Source of the DNA: Theobroma cacao
Lineage: Eukaryota > Streptophyta > Magnoliopsida > Malvales > Malvaceae
DNA: 64,000 bases
Assembly (NCBI RefSeq): GCF_000208745.1
Contig: NC_030858.1
Coordinates: 2,073,728-2,137,727, forward strand
Reading direction: 5' to 3'
A model generated the notes under the pieces. The model made no database searches. It worked only from the letters and a program-made list of their open reading frames with translations, and was not told the DNA's origin. The position numbers were made by a program, and so were the translations under genes. How positions within the stretch are numbered: position 1 is the stretch's first letter; every line of letters starts with the position of its first letter. Of the stretch, positions 1 through 12,189 are shown in pieces.

Positions 1-1952
1 GGTGATCCCTGTGGATGATCACATGGTTCATAGGGGGCATGGTGTATTTGATACTGCTGCAATAATGAACGGGTTAGTGAATCTGTCAGCAGAAAATGAA
101 CTATTTTTGTCCTAAGTTGGAATGGCATTATATCTAAAATTATGGTGTCGACAATCACAATCTTATAATTTAATGTTTATAAATTTTAAGATGCAACTAT
201 TTTCTACATCACTATGATGGTTCAGTAGTCAGGTTGCAGTTTCCTTCTTGTTTGAGAAGTACAAGATAAATTCTTTCATTCTGTTGTTACTTTCCAAGCA
301 GTAAAACCTTGAAAGTAGCTAATTCGAGTCTTAAACTCTGTCCATAACAGGGAACAATACGATTATCCCTAAGAATTTAATAATTTTTTTAGAATATGTT
401 TAAGAATGTTTTGTTTGTACCAAGATTGAGGCTTTGATGTCAAGAAAATTGAGTTTTTTGCAACTAATTAGAGAAAAGATATCTTTATGAGGTTTTTGTG
501 AATTGTTAGATTGAAGAAGTCATTGCAATCCCATGTCATTGTCGTTCTCTCTGTCATTCCTCAATATAATTTCACATGTTATTTTGTACTTATCAAGCTC
601 CATTACATGTTTTTCACATCGCAGATACCTCTATGAATTAGACCAACATCTTGATCGTATCATAAGGTCAGCATCCATGGCAAAAATTGTCCTTCCATTT
701 GATCGTGAGACTATAAGAAGAATCCTTGTTAAAACTGTATGTGCTTCGAAGTGTATAAAAGGATCACTGAGATACTGGATTTCAGCTGGACCGGGTGACT
801 TCCAACTATCACCTTCCGGCTGCTGTCAACCAGCTCTTTATGCCATAGTGATTGAAGATCAATCTTTGTTTGATTCAGAAGGCATCAAAGTAGTCACTTC
901 GTCGGTCCCCATGAAACCTCCCCAGTTTGCCACCATGAAGAGTGTAAATTACCTTCCAAATGTGCTTTCAAAGATGGAAGCTGAAGAAAAAGGTGCATAT
1001 GCAGCAATTTGGCTGGATAATGATGGATTTGTTGCTGAAGGGCCTAATATGAATGTGGCATTTGTCACAAAGGAAAAAGAGCTTCTTATGCCCAACTTTG
1101 ACAAAATTTTGAGTGGTTGCACAGCTAAGAGAGTTTTGGCTCTTGCAGAGGGAATGGTGAGAGATGGGAAGCTTCATGGAATAAGAGTGGATAATGTGAG
1201 TGTTGAGGAGGGGAAAAGAGCAGATGAAATGATGCTTATTGGCAGTGGAGTCCTTGTTCGCCCTGTAGTGCAGTGGGATGAACAGGTCATCGGTGATGGT
1301 AAGAAATTTCCTCTGTGACATTAGGTGCAACCTTTATTAACTAGTTTCTTGCATTGAAATTTGCTTGGATTACACCAGGCTTGCATTTTGGTTGATTGAC
1401 ACTTGACTTGCATCATTTCTTCCTGATGGATTATAACTTAAAAGCGCTTCCTCTGGAATTTTAATGTGTCATTAACCAAACTGCCTTAAAATATTTGATC
1501 CTGGAGTACTTCGTCCCCCTCTGTTTCCTTCTAAGTAGTAGCAAGAGAAAGCCCTTTCCTATTTAATCCACAGTTTGTTCTATGGAGTCAGGCTTATTTG
1601 CTAAGGGTCTCTTTGTTGGAAGAAGTCTAAAGCATGCTGCTTTGGTAGTTTCTAGCTGATGCACCACTCTTCTTCTTAAAAGAGATGTTAAATAGATCAC
1701 TGGGCATATTCTAACACCTTCCAAAGCCATTACTTCATTTTTAATATGATCTTTTGTTTCCCATTCTTTAGTCGTTTAGCGAGAAACAAAGGGTCTTTAA
1801 CTTTTACCTTGTCACAACGTATAGCATTAATAATTTCCTTTATGTGTTTATCTGTAGGCAAAGAAGGTCCTATATCCCAGATGCTCTTGAATTTCATCCT
1901 AGAGGACATGAAATCTGGTCCCTCTTCAGTCCGAGTACCTGTTCCTTATTGA
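1..1952 (+). CDS. D-amino-acid aminotransferase / 4-amino-4-deoxychorismate lyase-like protein (3' part)
   Basis: This is the C-terminal part of a fold-type IV PLP enzyme; the 5' part lies outside the window. Visible exons are 1-72, 625-1298 and 1858-1952, joined in frame by GT-AG introns and ending in VRVPVPY-stop. Family marks seen are DDHMVHRGHGVFDT, the likely PLP-lysine context FATMKSVNYLPNVL, VAEGPNMNVAF and the phosphate-loop-like SGCTAKR. The sequence closely resembles Arabidopsis At5g57850 as I remember it. That protein is a plastid enzyme reported both as a D-amino-acid transaminase and as the lyase that makes p-aminobenzoate for folate. Which activity dominates cannot be told from sequence, and the plastid transit peptide is not in view. 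Confidence 0.85.
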
Positions 1953-4514
1953 GCAAGCTTAATTCAGCATCTTGGTATCAGAAGGTATGGCTACAAATTG
2001 TGAGAGGTCGTTGCCATGAATCTGCCTCTTGCCAATGAGCTTTGCAGATAGACAAACGACTCCGTAATTCTGTAATCCAAAGCACTATATATTGTATGAA
2101 ATTAAACAGTTAGCCAAAATAAGCAATTTAAGGCCTTTGGTCCTGATCCAATGCTAGTTATCTCCATTGTTCCAAATTTCCAGCATGGGTTCTAGCTGCA
2201 CAAACTCACACACCCAAGTTAGATCTACAAGTCCATAAAGAGATAATGGTAAGAGAAAATAGCTTCTTTGCTTGGTATTAAAAGAAGACTATTAACATAA
2301 AAGTCCAGGCAAAATGCAACATTTTATCAAATCTAAAGAGATCCATACTTATTACCCGAGCCACCAGGCAAGCAGAGCGCTTAATCTGCAATAGATATCA
2401 TCATCATTATTACTATTACTATTATTTTACCACTAGGCAAACCCCAGGAGTGCAGGGAAAAAGTCCCAAAGGTTTGAGAGGTGGAGATAGAGATTAGAGA
2501 GAGAACCCTTGTCTCCTTTCCATGGAAACTTGTCTGAAACTGGACGCATTTTCCAATTTTTTTTGCACCCAATATTGGAGATTGCAAAAGTAGAGTTCAT
2601 AAAAGCAAAAATGGGGGCCCTGATCCCCTCTGCACCTTTGCCAAAAGGATTTGCTCAAAGCTCAATGATCAGCCAAAACTGTTGGAACCCTGTTGCTTGG
2701 CAGGCTGTTACCTTTGTTAAACAAAACTCGATATTGACAATGATGATTGAAACATGCAAGGAACCCGAAATTTAGGCCTAAAAAAGCAAGTGAAGAATCT
2801 AGTCAGGCCCTCGATTATGCCGTGGTCGTGACTTGTGACCAAAGCCATTGGCCTTGCCATAAAGTGATGCCTACTGTTCTTTCAACTTTACAAAATATAT
2901 TATTCGTGACCGCATAAAAATTAATGCAGTAGGCTGTAGGCAGTCGAGATATTAGTGGGTGAGATTTATATCAGAATTTTATAATGACGGGAAGACAACA
3001 CCTTGTGTGGTTCTGTTTTTCTGGTAACTTTGTTGCTTTCCTCTTCGACGTTTCCGTGCCTGCTTAGATTCTGTCGACCTTCATTTTGGTCGGGAATTAA
3101 ATAAGATTGCATAAGTTATTTAAATAAAAAAAATATAACTTCAAAAATTGTTAAAATTTCTTGTAAATATAATTATTAAAATTTATATAAAAATTTAAAT
3201 GAATCACTACTAATAAATAATATGTCATTGGACACGAATTATGATTTAAATTTAAAATAATACTTAGATCTGAACTGTTACACATATGATATGAGGTTTT
3301 TTTTTTTAATAATTATAACTAATAATAGAAAAGTGAAATTATTTATAAAAAATAAATAAATGAATGATTCTCTCTCAACTTAAAGTATTGAAAGTCCAAG
3401 ATCACATGTTTATCAAAATTCTCCTTCTAAAGACCTCTTGTCAATTTTTTAATTCATCATCCTATATCCTTTTCATACTGTACTTTCCCCTCGTGGAGTT
3501 TATGAACATCCAAAACAAGTAGAACTCTCGTCAACTTGACAATAACCCTTCAAATCAGATACTACATCAAATAAATACATATTTATTTATTAAATTTATA
3601 TTTTTTTATTTTAAATTAAATAAGTGTTTATGATTAAATTAATTAATTAATATTATTAATCTATAGACCATTATTTGATGTACTGATTTAATACTTATAT
3701 TGAATTAATAAAAGAATTACTAAAACTTGACGAAATGTATATATTTACTTAAAAGAAAGTTATTCTGTTTAAGTAAATGTTAGGCAAGCTTTCTGACTTG
3801 GAAACAGTTCATGTGTCCCAAAAAATATGATTAGAACACAAAGAACAATTTTTTAATAGAAGGTCGTCTATTGTCGCAACTCGGAAGAAACCCATCTATC
3901 TTTTCATTGGCCGGTGAAGAATAGATCTATCCCCACTCGGTGACGTAAAAGTAGTTCCATCTAAGTTGAACATGATCAGTACGGCACCGTTCCGCAGGCC
4001 CTTTTTTGTTTTTTTAACTCCAGCAATCACCCGCACGAAGCACCGAGTCCGGTAAACGAGAAAAAAAGAAAACCGTTTGATGGAAGCGGTCGGCAAAACC
4101 ATCGGTATCAATATAAGTACATCTAGATACGGCTCGTGCGCGCTTCCTTTTAATAACACGTGGCCGCTTTTGTTTGGTCATTCATTTTTTCACTTCACCT
4201 TCCAAATAATTGAGAAAAAGTTAAAAAACGATAACAGAAATAATTTTTTTCTCAACGGAAAAATAAAAAACTATTTGATTTGATCTCGAATAGAGAGAGA
4301 ATAGGTGAGGGAAGCGAGGTGGGGAGAAGAGAAAGGGAGAGAGAGACCTGCCGATTTTTGGACTGTTCGATTTGTTTGATAAAGAGAGGGTGTTTTCGGA
4401 GGAGTCTCCCGAATATTCTGCTGTTCGTTGCGATCGCGCCGGACGGTGACCGGAACCGGATTGATCTTCTTTTATTTCTTTTTTGCGTGTGCGAATTGCT
4501 TTTAGTGAGCGAAG
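1953..4514. other. Intergenic region, DAAT-like 3' end to TOM1-like 5' leader
   Basis: No supportable gene. About 1953-2100 is probably 3' UTR of the aminotransferase. The middle (about 3100-3780) is very AT-rich with no recognised element. About 4280-4514 is a purine-rich GA leader just ahead of the TOM1-like start codon and is probably its 5' UTR. Short open frames here look like chance. Confidence 0.5.
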
Positions 4515-7500
4515 ATGGTGAACTCTATGGTGGAGAGGGCTACGAGCGATATGCTGATCGGGCCTGATTGGGCTAGGAACATCGAGATCTGCGACATGCT
4601 CAATCACGACCCTGGGTACGCGTCGCACTGGATTCCAATCTCTCCTCTCTTTTTTGAGAAGTTGTTGTAGCTCTTATGATTCTATTGACGATTGCGTGTG
4701 AATTTGATGATTATTACACGAATGAAAATCATGATTGGTGAATCTAGTGTGCTTTCTTGTTTCGGTATTCGATTTTGCTTAGACTGTTTTTTATTTCTTT
4801 TTTTTTTTAATTTTTTCTCCTCTAACTCTGCAACTAATTGAAGATTTAAGCGAAATTTAAAGACCGACTTTTCTTTTATAACACGTAAGAGATTTTGTTT
4901 TAAGAAGTTTATCAGGATTGATCGGTTTGCTTTGCTTTTTCTTTGTTCAATATGTAATTTAATTCATTGATGTATTTGATAATACAGCTCTTAAATATGG
5001 CGCTTGTTGATTGCTAGAGGATTTAATTTCATGTAAAAATGGACTGGTGATATAGAGCTCGGCTACTTTTCTTAGAGTTGAAAGATTACTATGTGATAGA
5101 TGATTTTTAGCGGCCGTGACCTTATCATCCTAATGTGTTGATTTTCATTTCTTAATTTCGAACCAGGTTTTGAGTTACTTTTACATGGTCAGCTTAGTGG
5201 TAATTAAGTTATATAATATTGTTGTTTTAATTACTTTTGATCATTTTCTCGGGTTGCTTTTTACTTACTGTGCTTTCTTGTGAAAGCCGAAAGGTCCAAA
5301 TGGTTTATTTCCTCATTTTCTGGTTAATATTGGCATTTCTTTTTCAATTTCTCTTTCTAGGGAGGGAGGCGAAGTTGGTTGGATTTATATATTTTAAGTT
5401 TGAATTTTTTGTGCTTTACTAAATTTAGTATTCAAATATGATTTTTATTATCAGGCAAGCAAAAGATGTTGTGAAAGGCATAAAAAAGAAGCTCGGAAGT
5501 AAAAATGCTAAAGTTCAACTTCTTGCACTAACTGTAAGCTCTTGAGAACTTTTACATTGATTTCTCTTAATCCCTAGATATAATTATCAATTCTCTCATC
5601 TTTGTTAGCACCTTTTGGTCTCATAGGACTAAACTTGTTTAAAAATTTTGATCTACTTGCTATGTTTAGCTACTAGAGACTATCATAAAAAACTGTGGGG
5701 ACATTGTCCATATGCATGTTGCAGAGAGAGATGTTCTTCATGAGATGGTCAAAATAGTAAAGAAAAAGGTAGGAAGTAATTTTAATTCCCATTTTGTATT
5801 TATTTTCTTCTAGTCAAACTTGTTCTCAGTTTTTGTTCTGCTCAATTGTAGCCTGATTTTCATGTCAAAGAGAAGATATTGATTCTTATTGACACTTGGC
5901 AAGAAGCTTTTGGAGGAGCAAGGGCAAGATATCCACAATATTATGTTGCATACCAAGAGTTGTTGGTATGTCTGCTGAGGCCTCTCATCTCAAACTGTAT
6001 CAGACATGCTGTATTTCTTGGGATTCGTTTCCTCATATGCTATCATTTATTCATGATTATCTCATTATATTTAAAACATGCAGTTATGGAAGTAATACTT
6101 TTACATAATATGGCCTTTTTCCTCTTCTTTTTCTCTGAGCCAAATTGGTTTATTATTTCAGCGTGCTGGGGCAGTATTCCCTCAGAGATCTGAGAGGTCC
6201 GCACCTGTATTTACACCTCCTCAATCACAACCTTTGTCTTCTTATCCTCAAAATATTCGCAATGCTGATCGGCCAGAGACAGCCGAGTCTTCTGCAGAGT
6301 CTGAGTTCCCAACCCTGAGGTATTTTGTTGTTCCTAAGTTGTCTGAGTAGTAAAAGCAGAGTGATTTTTTTTTTTGGTTTTTCATTATTCCTATTCAGTT
6401 CTATGATGGCCTATGTTTTGTTTTTTTAAACTTCCCTTGCTGAATGATGTCTTTGTTAGAGATTGTGCTGCAGCAATCTGGTTAAGCGAAAAGTTTTTGC
6501 TTATAATAAATTCATATTATCATAACCCAATAAATAAATTACAAAGTTTATTGAGTTATGTTTTTAATATCGGTTTTGCAGTGAATTTCAATTGTTTAAT
6601 AAGGATACTATTTCTTTCCATTCACTGCATATGGCTAATTTAATGTCTTCTATATATTAAAATAAAGTAATTGTCAAAACAAACTTTTTAGGCACTCCTT
6701 AATGTACTTTTTAGAGAGATCAAAGTGAGTTGTTACGTGAAAAAGTTCCTACTTGTTTTAATTTCTCAGTTTTGGTCAGCAGTGCTACCTGTCCTTAGCC
6801 TGTAAACTTGGCTGTGGTGTTGTCACAGCAATGCATACCCTTTTCACCCGGAAATAAAGCAGTAGGGACTTTCCATGGACTAGAGCAGTTATAATAGTCG
6901 AAAATGTGGACTACTTGTTCTGTCATACTATTGATAGACATTACATTGCTAATTCACTTTTTCCTACTTGGTATTTTATCATTGATGATGCATCTAGTCT
7001 TTTAACTGGAGTTTCTTTTATTAGTTTGACAGAAATTCAGAACGCGCGGGGTATTATGGATGTCCTTGCAGAAATGCTAAATGCATTAGATCCTGGAAAC
7101 AAGGAGGTAGATGTTCACAATATTGAAATTAGAGAAAAAGAAGATGTTTTGTTTACTTGCTAAAACGATTTTGTGTTCCCGCAAGAGCATAGTAATGTAG
7201 TTTCTACTTGATAAGCCATTAATTTTATATAAAGTGACTACTTAAGTCTTAATGTAACAAACATTTGTGTAATAATTTGGTTTGTAATGCTCAAATTGGT
7301 CAGATTGAAACAGTTTTTCAGTTTAAACTTTATGTTTTTTCATCTTTTATAGTGAAAAACCTTTCCAAAAGTTTATGAGGTTTCATGCTGGTAAATCTTC
7401 TGCTAATCTTATAATGCATGTTGTGGTTTTCTATAAGTTCATTTTCTATTTTAATGTTGATTGATCTTTCTTCTACAATTTCAGGGACTTAGGCAGGAGG

Positions 7501-9974
7501 TGATTGTTGACTTAGTGGACCAGTGCCGTGCCTACAAACAAAGAGTTGTACACCTTGTTAATTCAACATCGTAAGGACAGCCTTTCTTTTACTATAACTT
7601 CCTTTAGTTATGCTTAGTGGCCCTTAGTACCTTTCTCTACGTTGATGCTCTCATCTGTTTTCATGGTCCAGACAAGCTTGTCTGTGTTGGTTTTTTGATG
7701 CATTCTTTTTGTATTACCTGGTCCTTAAGGTGATTGTGCCAGTATCACTTATTAAAATGCTTGCCCAAAAGAGGGAGTGAAATCCTCAGGAGTATTGAGA
7801 CCTAAGGACTTTGTAATTTTATTGCCTGGTGTAAGAGTTTCATTGGTAGTTAGTTTCTAACCTCTGCGGGATGGTAGAAGGATATGTGTGAAATATTGTT
7901 ACATTTAAAACACCTATCACCTTTGATTCTTTTTATCTTTTGTAGGGATGAGTCACTGCTATGTCAAGGCTTAGCATTGAATGATGATTTGCAGCGGGTA
8001 CTAGCAAAGCATGAAGCAATAGCTTCAGGAACTTCTTTACAAGCGGAGAGACCTAAGCCTGAACCTGCAAGAGAGCTCGTGAATGTCAATGGTCCCCTAG
8101 TTGATACTGGGGATAGCAGCAAGCAGTCTGAGGGGAGGTAATTAGGCTTCTTTGAACTGGATTACCTTATGCAGTGATTTGGTGATTAAAATTATTGGTC
8201 TTTTGTGTTTCTATAGAAAATGATAGAATATGCTAAGGATAATAACTTCTGTTTTGAGTGCTGCATTACACTTCTTGTCCTAAGCATTACCGGAATACTG
8301 GTGCTAATCATGCTCTTGTAGTCAGCACCCTGTCAGCACCCTGGAACTTGGTTACAAGGTTTTTTTGTTATTCTACACCACCAATTTTTCTTTGTTTGGA
8401 GGAATTCTCAGCAGAGTTTAGTTGCTGAGGTTTTTGAGATATGATACTTTTATTGCAGGTGGTTGATTGTGTTGGAGTGGAAACCTTTGAACATTTTTGG
8501 ATTTAATTATTTATATTTAATCATGTATTTCTCTCTGTCAGGCATGGCTTATTTGCTTATCCAATGTTAGGTTGCTAGGATTGACATTGAATTAATCTGG
8601 GGGTTATCTGAAACCCTTGAACAGATGTTTCTGATAGCTCAAGCTTTAACTAACAGGATTTCTTTGCAGATCCATTTCAAGCACTGATGCAAGTTCTCAT
8701 CCATTTAATCAGTTATTGCTTCCTGCTCCTCCTACAACTAATGGTTCAACTCCTCCAGCTGCAGTCAATCCCAAAATGGACCTGCTTAGTGGTGATGACT
8801 ACAATTCACCTAAGGCAGATGATTCACTGGCCCTTGTTCCTTTGGGGGAACTGCAACAAACAACTCCTGCATCACAGCAGAATGCCCTTGTTCTCTTTGA
8901 TATGTTTTCTGATGGTAACAACACGTCCAATTCTGTTAACATCCAGTCTTCAGGTTTGGCTGGACAAACCAACCCTTTGACTCCTCAAATTCAGCAGCAG
9001 CAGAATTATCATGCAAATGGAACTGCACCAAACATGGGATCACCTCGATATGAGCAGTCATATGCTCAAGGCACTGGTCCTGCTTGGAATGGTCAGCTAG
9101 TTCAGCAGCAGCAGCCCCCCTCACCTGTCTATGGTTTGTTCTGTTTATAAGAGGTTTTCTATGCATGAGTAGAGCATTTTACTTTTGGCACAGGCCCTTC
9201 TTGTTTTTAGGGACTGATGCATGTAATCACAGCATGCCACATTCACTTGGGAAATCATTAATATACATCTTCACGGACTTTTCCCTCACCAAATTCATGT
9301 AGTGATGTTCTAGGCTTCTTTGGTTGTCTGAATAGTTATGTTCTTGCTACTACTAGCGTAAAATTGATGAAGCTTATTTTTTGCATGTTGATAAAGGTGC
9401 CCAGAGTAGTGGCTCACTACCACCACCACCCTGGGAAGCACAAGCAGACACTAGCCTAGTATCAGGTGCTCAGTATCCCCAGTCAATGGTTACTCAAGTT
9501 TTAGTAACACATGCCCAACCTCAAGGACCTCAACATATGGGAAGTGATCAGGTGGTGGGTATGTACATTCGGCCGATCACGACTGGTCATTTGTCAGCAA
9601 TTAATAACCAGGCTGTGCAGGGGAGCCAGTTTGTTGGTTTTCAACCCCAACCAATCCAGGGAGCACAGTATATGGGCATGCTTCCACAGCAAATGCCAGC
9701 TGGTCAGATGGCTTCTATGTATCCTCAACAAATGTATGGCAACCAGATGGGAGTATATGGCTATGGTCAGCAACAGTATCTTGATCAACAAATGTATGGG
9801 CTATCCATCAGAGATGACAATGGCCTAAAAAATTCTTCCTACCAGGTTTCCACTTCGTCTTACATTCCACCAAGCAAGCCTTCAAAACCAGAGGATAAGC
9901 TGTTTGGAGACCTTGTTGACATGGCAAAAATTAAATCAACCAAAACCACTCCCGGAAGAGCTGGTAGCATGTGA
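4515..9974 (+). CDS. TOM1-like protein (VHS and GAT domains), TOL6/TOL9 type
   Basis: Ubiquitin-binding adaptor that hands ubiquitinated plasma-membrane proteins to ESCRT for vacuolar degradation. The ten exons are 4515-4615, 5455-5533, 5670-5768, 5852-5965, 6162-6319, 7025-7106, 7485-7570, 7946-8137, 8670-9133 and 9397-9974; they sum to 1953 nt, or 650 aa. The VHS domain (about residues 5-140) starts [19 protein letters not shown] and runs through [16 protein letters not shown] to [12 protein letters not shown]. The GAT domain (about 180-275) contains [18 protein letters not shown] and [19 protein letters not shown]. The rest is a low-complexity Gln/Pro tail ending [15 protein letters not shown]. 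Plant TOLs of this shape replace the missing ESCRT-0. The acceptor of the last exon (ataaag) has a weak pyrimidine tract. Confidence 0.93.
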
Positions 9975-10894
9975 ACCTGGAATTGCTTTTTTGCATTTTT
10001 TTTATATTACATATTTTTTGGTTGCTAACTTGTTTCCTTTTTTCTCATTTTCTCCCTTTCCTCATCTTAAATATTTTTTAAATTTCTAATATATATATAT
10101 ATTCTTCACCAGCCCCTTGGCCCATTTGTTTTGCATGTTTGGCATTGGAACCATGTACATTCCCTGTAGAGAAAATGGAAAGATCGACTCTTTTGAGTTA
10201 GGTTGATTTTATGAGATTTGATTTTCTCTTAGGCTCTTTTCTTTTTCTTCTCAGGCTTATGGACATTATATTTTCATTTGTAATATAATTTAACAGGGGC
10301 ATAAATTTTCTGTAGGCATTTTTAATTGTATGGCCGTTGTAATATATGCTACACTCTGGAATTTGCTTTTGGCCTACTGAATTGCAGGGCGGTGTTGAAT
10401 TCCATATAAATGGCGCTGGAACAGATTATGCACCATTTGCCTTAGTACGTTATATGTTGAGTTGGATCAACTCATGCAAGAATTCTTGTTAAGACCAAAA
10501 AACGTTCAGAACCTGAAATTCAATACCAACATTTGAGAGCATGGAGATCATCCTGCCAACAGTCTGAAATTACAAATGTTCATAGAAATGCAGAAGTAGA
10601 ACAGCGAGGAAGAAAAACCAAGCCTTGCAAGATAATGCAAGACAACAAGGGAACATAGTCAGAAACTGATAAAAGATTCAGCTCAATCCGAGAGATCGAT
10701 TTGGTTTCTTGATAACAATTCAAGTCTCTCTGTCTCCCCATTTATCAACACTTTCCAGCGTTCATCATATCATTATGAAACAATGAGAAAAATTATTAAC
10801 CCTTACAGATTTTTTCAAGTTTCAGAAAGGAACTACACTTCACTGTGATGACAAAGATCTTTGTCCATTGTCAAACCACAAACAGAGTGTGCTG
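9975..10894. other. Convergent 3' region between TOM1-like and NFD6-like genes
   Basis: The TOM1-like gene (+) and the NFD6-like gene (-) end towards each other here. The T-rich part up to about 10380 is probably the 3' UTR of the first, and 10400-10894 the 3' UTR of the second. No other gene seen. Confidence 0.5.
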
Positions 10895-11572
10895 TTATAA
10901 AGGCAAGGAGATACCTGCAACATTGAAGACAAGTCGGATTAGAAGATCAAAATGTTGAGATCAAGAGCCAATCATCCGGAATAATTCTTGAGATCAAAAT
11001 GTCGCTTTAATCAGTTCATTTTTTCTATTAATGATTGGCAATGCTAAGACAATGAACACTGGGTGCCAGCAATAAAATCATTCCTCGTGTTTTCTGAGAG
11101 AGAGAGAGAGAGAGAGAGACCTTGAGAAATCAAACCCCAACTCTGAGATTCTACGGCAAGAAATGATCTGAGGCGAGCCGAAGCTACTGCACTGTGTAAT
11201 GGCATCATTGACATTAAGCAGCTCAGCTCCACTGGTAATCTAAAATTCCGTGCGAGTAAGGGAAAAAGAGACACTGTTATAATACTTAATCCATTTAACC
11301 TTCCCTTCATCTCATTTCTCTCAGAAATCAAACAGAAAAAGGAGAAAAGAGAATAGTAAAGTTCATAACTTTAGAACCCCAAAAACTTCTACTTGTAAAA
11401 AAGCTCACCTTGAAATCCCAGTGATGCGCTTCACTGAAGAAGAAACCTGAGACTGAGAGCTCGGTTTCAATGGAGAAATCGTGGGTAACACTGATTTGTT
11501 GCTCTTAAGCTTGAGAGCAAGCGCATTTAACCGAGCCGATGATAATCTCGATAGAATCGTCGAACCAGCCAT
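10895..11572 (-). CDS. NFD6: NUCLEAR FUSION DEFECTIVE 6-like small organelle protein
   Basis: Small basic protein of the NFD6 family. Arabidopsis NFD6 is mitochondrial/plastid-targeted and needed for polar nuclear fusion in the female gametophyte. Exons on the minus strand are 11572-11409, 11239-11121 and 10914-10895, giving 100 aa. The Ser/Arg/Ala-rich N-terminus (MAGSTILSRLSSARLNALAL) looks like an organelle transit peptide. The conserved core is RLPVELSCLMSMMPLHSAVA followed by SARLRSFLAVESQSWGLISQ. The last exon adds only GISLPL and is the least certain part. If intron 2 is retained, the frame continues through a CT microsatellite into a different tail ending near 11044. The gene is divergent from PEX4 and convergent with the TOM1-like gene. 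Confidence 0.8.
11095..11119. repeat. (GA)n microsatellite abutting a splice donor
   Basis: Uninterrupted GA repeat; on the gene strand it reads (CT)n directly after the donor GT of intron 2 of the NFD6-like gene, ending in a CAG. Confidence 0.9.
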
Positions 11573-12189
11573 TGAAACTTTTTTTTTTTCTTGCTTTTCT
11601 TTTTTTGCGATCCTAAGCTGCTGTCACAGAGGGGTTTAAGCTTTCCTAATATCTAGGGTTTATGCCACAACTTCCCCAAGTTTGGTTACGCATCTTCCGT
11701 CATCCTCCAGGAGTGTTATCTTATTCGGGACGGGTCAAGCATCAACAACCTAGTACACGCGTATGCTTTTCTGACCGTCGATTTAGAATTAAAAAAAATA
11801 GATCGTCTAACACAGAATCAAAACTCCCTCATCGAGCTTTTCTGTTTAAGTAAAAGACGAGCAAAGAAGCCTTTTCCTTTTCTCTCTTCTCAGGTAACTT
11901 CAGCACCAGGTCAGGATTCTAATGAGCTCTTTCCTTTCTCTTCCTTTCAAAATTTCAATTATCGTTTCAATTTAATTTCTTTAATCCATATCTTCTTTGA
12001 TCTGATCTCTACCAAACCGGTGATAATTAATTATTTACGCGAAAAATTGGCTCTGATTAGCTTTGTGGTGTAAAATTGTTAACAATGTTATGTTTTGCTT
12101 TCAATTTTGCAGCAATCTGTCACGCTGATATCTAAATATATATACTTTTTGAAGTATAATTGAACTTCGTTCGAGCAACAAACCCAAAG
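11573..12189. promoter_or_regulatory. Divergent promoter region, NFD6-like and PEX4
   Basis: Only 617 bp separate the two start codons, which face away from each other, so the two promoters must share or abut this stretch. A probable PEX4 5' UTR intron lies at 11894-12112: the donor follows TTCTCAG with GTAACT and the acceptor is TTTTGCAG. I saw no clear TATA box for either gene. Confidence 0.55.

Noticed and set aside
3896..4628. Open frames on both strands ahead of the TOM1-like gene
   Set aside because: They overlap the purine-rich leader and first exon and show no protein features.
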